Origin: Streptomyces griseoviridis
Lineage (GTDB): Bacteria; Actinomycetota; Actinomycetes; Streptomycetales; Streptomycetaceae
Assembly (NCBI RefSeq): GCF_005222485.1
Contig: NZ_CP029078.1
Span: 4,925,501 to 4,989,500, forward strand
DNA length: 64,000 nucleotides
Direction: 5' to 3'
In this document: one piece after another, positions 60,840 through 64,000 of the stretch
Layout: every line of letters begins with the position of its first letter
How positions within the stretch are numbered: position 1 is the stretch's first letter
Made by a program: the position numbers and the translations under genes
Notes under the pieces: generated by a model
The model's input: the letters and a program-made list of their open reading frames with translations, nothing else
The model's database searches: none
Told to the model about the DNA's origin: nothing

Positions 60840-62006
60840 ATGACCGGTTACGAAAACGGAGTTCCCGGCTACCTGACTTTCCGGGTGATCCCGCAGGAAG
60901 GTCCAGTCGCAGCCTTCGCGGAGCAGGAAGCCTGGCAGGCGCGGGAGTTGTACCCCGACCTGAACGGGCTGGCACTGGCCGAGTTCTTCCACGCGAAGGA
61001 ACTCGACTCCGGAGGATGGAAGTTGTCGAAGTACCCCTCGGACGCACCGCAGGGGGCGAGGGATTCGCTCGGCCACCACTTCCGGGTGCGCGCGGCCGAG
61101 GCCGAGAAGGCGGGGGACGGCGAGGCGCACCGCGAGTGGATGTCGGCCGCGGTCCGGATGGACCGCGAGGTCGTCGACGAAATCCGGGTCCGCGGTGAGC
61201 GGTTCCGGATCGTGCGCGCCTCCCGGTTCCTGCGGACCGGCCCCGAGGGACCCGAGCCGCCGCGCCCCTCCGACCCCGACCCGGCCGTGCCGGGCGAGGC
61301 CCACACCCTGCCGTCCAGGATCGAGGGTCATGTCATCGACCCGCGCCTCGGCACCGGGCTCGCCGACGGCCTGCTGAGACTCGACCTGCTCCGGTTCTTC
61401 GGCTCGGTGCCCGGCGCACCGGCCGGTATGCGTGAGGACGCCCTGGACGCGGCCGAACGCTGCCCAGGCGGTGTGCTGCTGCCCGCGGTCTTCATGATCT
61501 CCGAGCGGGTGGAGGGCCGTTGGCAGGCGTTCCACCCCGGCGCGTCCGACGACACGCCGCAGGGCGCGAGGGACGGGCTGGCCACCTGGCTGCGGGTCAT
61601 GGCGCCGTTCACCCTGGTGATGACGGACGAGGACCGGGCCGCCTACGCCCGCGCGGCCGACCTGCTCGACGAGAAGCGGTGCGACGACCTCACCGTGGAC
61701 GGTCGCTGGTTCCGCGTCACCCGGGTCGAACGCCTGGTCAGGTTGGGCCCCGAGGGGCCGGAGGGTCCCCGCCCGCACGACTTCGACCCCGATCCGCCGG
61801 TCTCCGTCCAGACCGAGCAGTTGAAGGAGCAGGGCCTGTGGCGGGACGAGGACGACGAGGACGACACCGACCCCGTGGTGGAGCAGCGGGTGAGTGAACT
61901 TCAGGCCCTCTGGGAGCAGGAGTTGGCCCGCCGCGCGGCCGTCCAGGAGCGCCGGGCGAACCGCCGCGGGGGAGCGAGGGGCACGACGGACCAGGCGGAG
62001 GGCTGA
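60840..62006 (+). CDS. DUF5954-family protein
   Basis: The 388-residue protein starts at ATG 60840. Two repeats of the motif RFRIVRASRFLRTGPEGPE and RWFRVTRVERLVRLGPEGPE, each followed by (P)RP-x-DxDP, identify the Streptomyces DUF5954 family. It is soluble, acidic at the C-terminus (EDDEDDTD) and ends in a coiled-coil-like segment (LQALWEQELARRAAVQERR). Function unknown. Confidence 0.75.
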   Translation: MTGYENGVPGYLTFRVIPQEGPVAAFAEQEAWQARELYPDLNGLALAEFFHAKELDSGGWKLSKYPSDAPQGARDSLGHHFRVRAAEAEKAGDGEAHREWMSAAVRMDREVVDEIRVRGERFRIVRASRFLRTGPEGPEPPRPSDPDPAVPGEAHTLPSRIEGHVIDPRLGTGLADGLLRLDLLRFFGSVPGAPAGMREDALDAAERCPGGVLLPAVFMISERVEGRWQAFHPGASDDTPQGARDGLATWLRVMAPFTLVMTDEDRAAYARAADLLDEKRCDDLTVDGRWFRVTRVERLVRLGPEGPEGPRPHDFDPDPPVSVQTEQLKEQGLWRDEDDEDDTDPVVEQRVSELQALWEQELARRAAVQERRANRRGGARGTTDQAEG

Positions 62007-62278
62007 CGCCAGCATCCACATGCCACATGCCACATGCCAGAAGGCAGCAGGGGGACGGCAGAAGGCGGACGGCGGACGGATGACAGCCGACCACCACTGC
62101 CTGGTCGCTGTTGCCGCCACCCCCGCCTCCCCGCCGCCGGGCCCGCCCCCCCACGCCCCTGCCGCCCCCCCCGCCCCCACGCCACACCCGGCAACGCACC
62201 GGCGTATTGAGGAAGTCCTCATCATGAACGGCTAGCATCGCGGCCGACGTTGTCGGTCGGCCGGGATGAGGTGAGGGC
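62007..62278. other. Gap with short repeats and C-rich tract
   Basis: Three copies of ccacatg (62018-62038) and a C-rich tract at 62125-62190 lie between two same-strand genes. No gene or clear regulatory site was found. Confidence 0.5.
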
Positions 62279-63181
62279 ATGGCGGAATCGGTGGCGCCGA
62301 GGATCGCCGTAGCCGTGGTGACCATGGGGAACCGGCCCGATGAGGTCGATGCCCTGCTGGAATCCGTGGCCAAGCAGGATCTCACCCCCACGCGCATCCT
62401 GATCGTCGGCAACGGCTGCCCGCTGCCCGACTTCGCGGAGCGCCTGTCGCTGCCCGGCGAGGTCACCCTCCTGGAGATCGACGAGAACCTCGGCTGTCCC
62501 GGCGGCCGGAACGTCGCCCTCGAACGGGTGCGCGCCTTCGGTGACGTGGACGTCGTCGTCGAGCTGGACGACGACGGGCTCCTCGTCGACGCCGATGTGC
62601 TGCGCCGCGTCGCCGACCACTTCGCCGCCGATCCCCGCCTCGGCATCGTCGGTTTCCGCATCGCCGACGAGCACGGCGAGACCCAGCGGCGGCACGTGCC
62701 CCGGGTCGGCGCGGCCGATCCGATGCGCGGCGGGTACGTCACCGGGTTCCTCGGCGGCGGCCACGGCCTGCGCACGGCGATGCTCGACCAGGTCGGCGAC
62801 TGGCCCGCCGCGTTCTTCTTCGCCCACGAGGAGACGGACCTCGCGTGGCGTGCCGTCGACGGCGGCTGGCGCATCCGGTACGCGCCCGAGCTGCTGCTCC
62901 AGCATCCGAAGACGTCGCCCGCCCGGCACGCCATCTACTACCGGGTCAACGCCCGCAACCGGGTGTGGCTGGTCAGGCGCCGCCTTCCGTGGCCGCTCGT
63001 CCCCGTCCACCTGGGGGTGTGGACGGCGCTCACCCTGCTGCGGATCCGGTCGCGGGCGGGACTGCGGGCCTGGTTCGGCGGGTTCGTGGAGGGCTGGCGG
63101 GAGCCGGCCGGTGAACGGCGGCCGATGCGCTGGCGCACGGTCTGGCGACTCACCCGCCTCGGCCGCCCACCCGTGATCTGA
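62279..63181 (+). CDS. Family 2 glycosyltransferase
   Basis: The 300-residue protein starts at ATG 62279 with gaggtgagg upstream. It has a GT-A fold with the nucleotide-binding N-terminus (RIAVAVVTMGNRPDEVDALL), the metal-binding DxD in VVVELDDDGLL, and the acceptor-side HEETDLAWRA with the catalytic-type ED pair. The C-terminus has a hydrophobic hairpin (VPVHLGVWTALTLL). It transfers a sugar to a cell-surface or secreted acceptor; donor and acceptor are unknown. It has no linked polysaccharide genes. Confidence 0.85.
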   Translation: MAESVAPRIAVAVVTMGNRPDEVDALLESVAKQDLTPTRILIVGNGCPLPDFAERLSLPGEVTLLEIDENLGCPGGRNVALERVRAFGDVDVVVELDDDGLLVDADVLRRVADHFAADPRLGIVGFRIADEHGETQRRHVPRVGAADPMRGGYVTGFLGGGHGLRTAMLDQVGDWPAAFFFAHEETDLAWRAVDGGWRIRYAPELLLQHPKTSPARHAIYYRVNARNRVWLVRRRLPWPLVPVHLGVWTALTLLRIRSRAGLRAWFGGFVEGWREPAGERRPMRWRTVWRLTRLGRPPVI

Positions 63182-63184
63182 CCC

Positions 63185-63360
63185 CACCCGTGATCTGACC
63201 CCACCCGCGATCTGCCCCCCTGCCGGTCTGACCCCTCGTGACCCAGCCCCTCCGTACCCAGCCCCCATGACCCGGCCCCCATGACCCAGCCCCCTGACCC
63301 AGCCCCGCCATGACCCAGCCCCCTCATGACCCAGCCCCCTGATCTGGACCCCCGTGACCT
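63185..63360. repeat. C-rich ~13-15-bp repeats (tgacccagccccc type)
   Basis: Units tgaccccacccgtgatc, then repeated atgacccagccccc and variants fill the gap between the glycosyltransferase and polymerase genes, which converge here. The array has no coding signal. It resembles the other slippage-type arrays in this window. Confidence 0.8.
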
Positions 63361-63381
63361 GACCGCTCCCCACCGCTCCCC

Positions 63382-64000
63382 TCACTTCGCGTCGGCGTAG
63401 CACTCCACCACCGCCGTCGTGAACGGGAACCGCACCGGGGTCCGGCCGAACGTCAGGCGGCCGGCCAGCTCGGACGCTTCCCGGATCGCCGCGACGACGG
63501 TCTCGGCCTCCTCCTCGGGACAGTGCACGATCACCTCGTCGTGCTGGAAGAAGACCAGCTCGGCCGCCATCCCCGCGCAGCTGCTGCGCAGTGCGGCGAG
63601 CAGCAGCAGGGCCCAGTCGGCCGCGCTGCCCTGGACGACGAAGTTGCGCGTGAAGCGCCCCCGGGCGCGGGCGTCGCTCGACGCGTAACCCGGCACCCAG
63701 TCCCCGGACCCGCCGCCTCTCTCCTGCTGAACCCCCTTCTCCAGGGAAGGTTCCTGCGGAAGGCCCGCCTCCTCGGCCGCGTCGCCGCCCGCGCCGGCGG
63801 CCGGCGGGCAGGTGCGGCCCAGCCAGGTGCGGACCAGCCTGCCCTCCTCCCCGGCCCGTGCCGCGTCGTCGACGTAGGCGACCGCGCGGGGGAAGCGGCG
63901 GCGGAGCGCGGCGAGGTTCTTCAGGCCGTCCCCCGAGGTCTGGCCGTAGACCGCGCCGAGCACCGCCAGTTTGGCCTGGGCGCGGTCGCCCGCGAAGGCG
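63382..64000 (-). CDS. Family-A DNA polymerase, C-terminal part (cut by window edge)
   Basis: The 206 visible codons are the end of the polymerase domain: the O-helix region RAQAKLAVLGAVYGQTSG with its Tyr-Gly (motif B), and FFQHDEVIVHCPEEE with the catalytic HDE (motif C), ending in VVECYADAK. The order of motifs and the short linker match bifunctional 3'-5' exonuclease/DNA polymerases that are distinct from PolA in Streptomyces. An insertion of about 60 residues (PPAAGAGGDAAEE to SGDWVPGYAS) sits in the fingers-palm linker. The N-terminal exonuclease part lies outside the window. Confidence 0.88.
   Translation of the reverse strand, partial: AFAGDRAQAKLAVLGAVYGQTSGDGLKNLAALRRRFPRAVAYVDDAARAGEEGRLVRTWLGRTCPPAAGAGGDAAEEAGLPQEPSLEKGVQQERGGGSGDWVPGYASSDARARGRFTRNFVVQGSAADWALLLLAALRSSCAGMAAELVFFQHDEVIVHCPEEEAETVVAAIREASELAGRLTFGRTPVRFPFTTAVVECYADAK

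Overview
The window is high-GC DNA from a streptomycete. Codon use, GTG and TTG starts, and gene order all match the conserved Streptomyces region that runs from a Tad-type secretion cluster through bldG, the H+-pyrophosphatase, topA, a membrane-fused thymidylate kinase and holB. Mycobacteria share the backbone of this block (Rv3644c to Rv3661 region). The chromosome fits S. coelicolor SCO3540-SCO3560 read in reverse. Species was not determined.

Layout. Positions 1-4.5 kb hold a SulP transporter (cut by the window edge), a lipoprotein with a polysaccharide-deacetylase fold, a CooC/MinD-type ATPase and an uncharacterised protein. Positions 4.5-6.5 kb hold a HAD-family phosphatase flanked by two structured RNAs: a probable Ms1/6S-like RNA downstream and a clear 6C RNA upstream. 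Positions 6.5-12.3 kb are a compact Tad-like operon (Ssd/CpaE-like ATPase, TadA, TadB, TadC, Flp-like pilin, two TadE-like pseudopilins). The last pseudopilin runs into a 9-bp repeat coding for a collagen-like tail. A DEAH helicase (minus strand) is divergent from bldG and its anti-sigma partner. Next come hppA, a small lipoprotein, a methyltransferase, a small membrane protein, topA, the MFS-like/dTMP kinase/coiled-coil fusion, holB and a secreted alpha/beta-hydrolase.

A tRNA-Thr(CGT) gene at 32.0 kb is the integration site of a 13.8-kb genomic island. Its 3' 43 bp are repeated exactly at 45.9 kb. The island is less GC-rich, carries decayed IS and CHAT fragments at its left end and a decayed histidine kinase at its right end, and has no integrase. 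Its core is an orphan biosynthetic gene set: an AsnO/VioC-like Fe(II)/2-oxoglutarate hydroxylase, an adenylate-forming ligase, a short aldehyde dehydrogenase, a GPP34 protein, a two-component system with a FabG-like reductase, a membrane protein, a MaoC/HadA-like protein, and an SbnA/SbnB pair predicted to make L-2,3-diaminopropionate.

Right of the island are a secreted N-acetylmuramoyl-L-alanine amidase, three proteins of unknown function (one resembling large Streptomyces proteins associated with type VII secretion), and a decayed IS5-family element beside a DUF6221-type gene. There follows a four-gene minus-strand operon ending in a TPR protein and a CHAT-domain protease-like protein, a candidate uncharacterised system. 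The window closes with small hypothetical genes, a DUF5954 protein, a family-2 glycosyltransferase and the 3' end of a family-A DNA polymerase.
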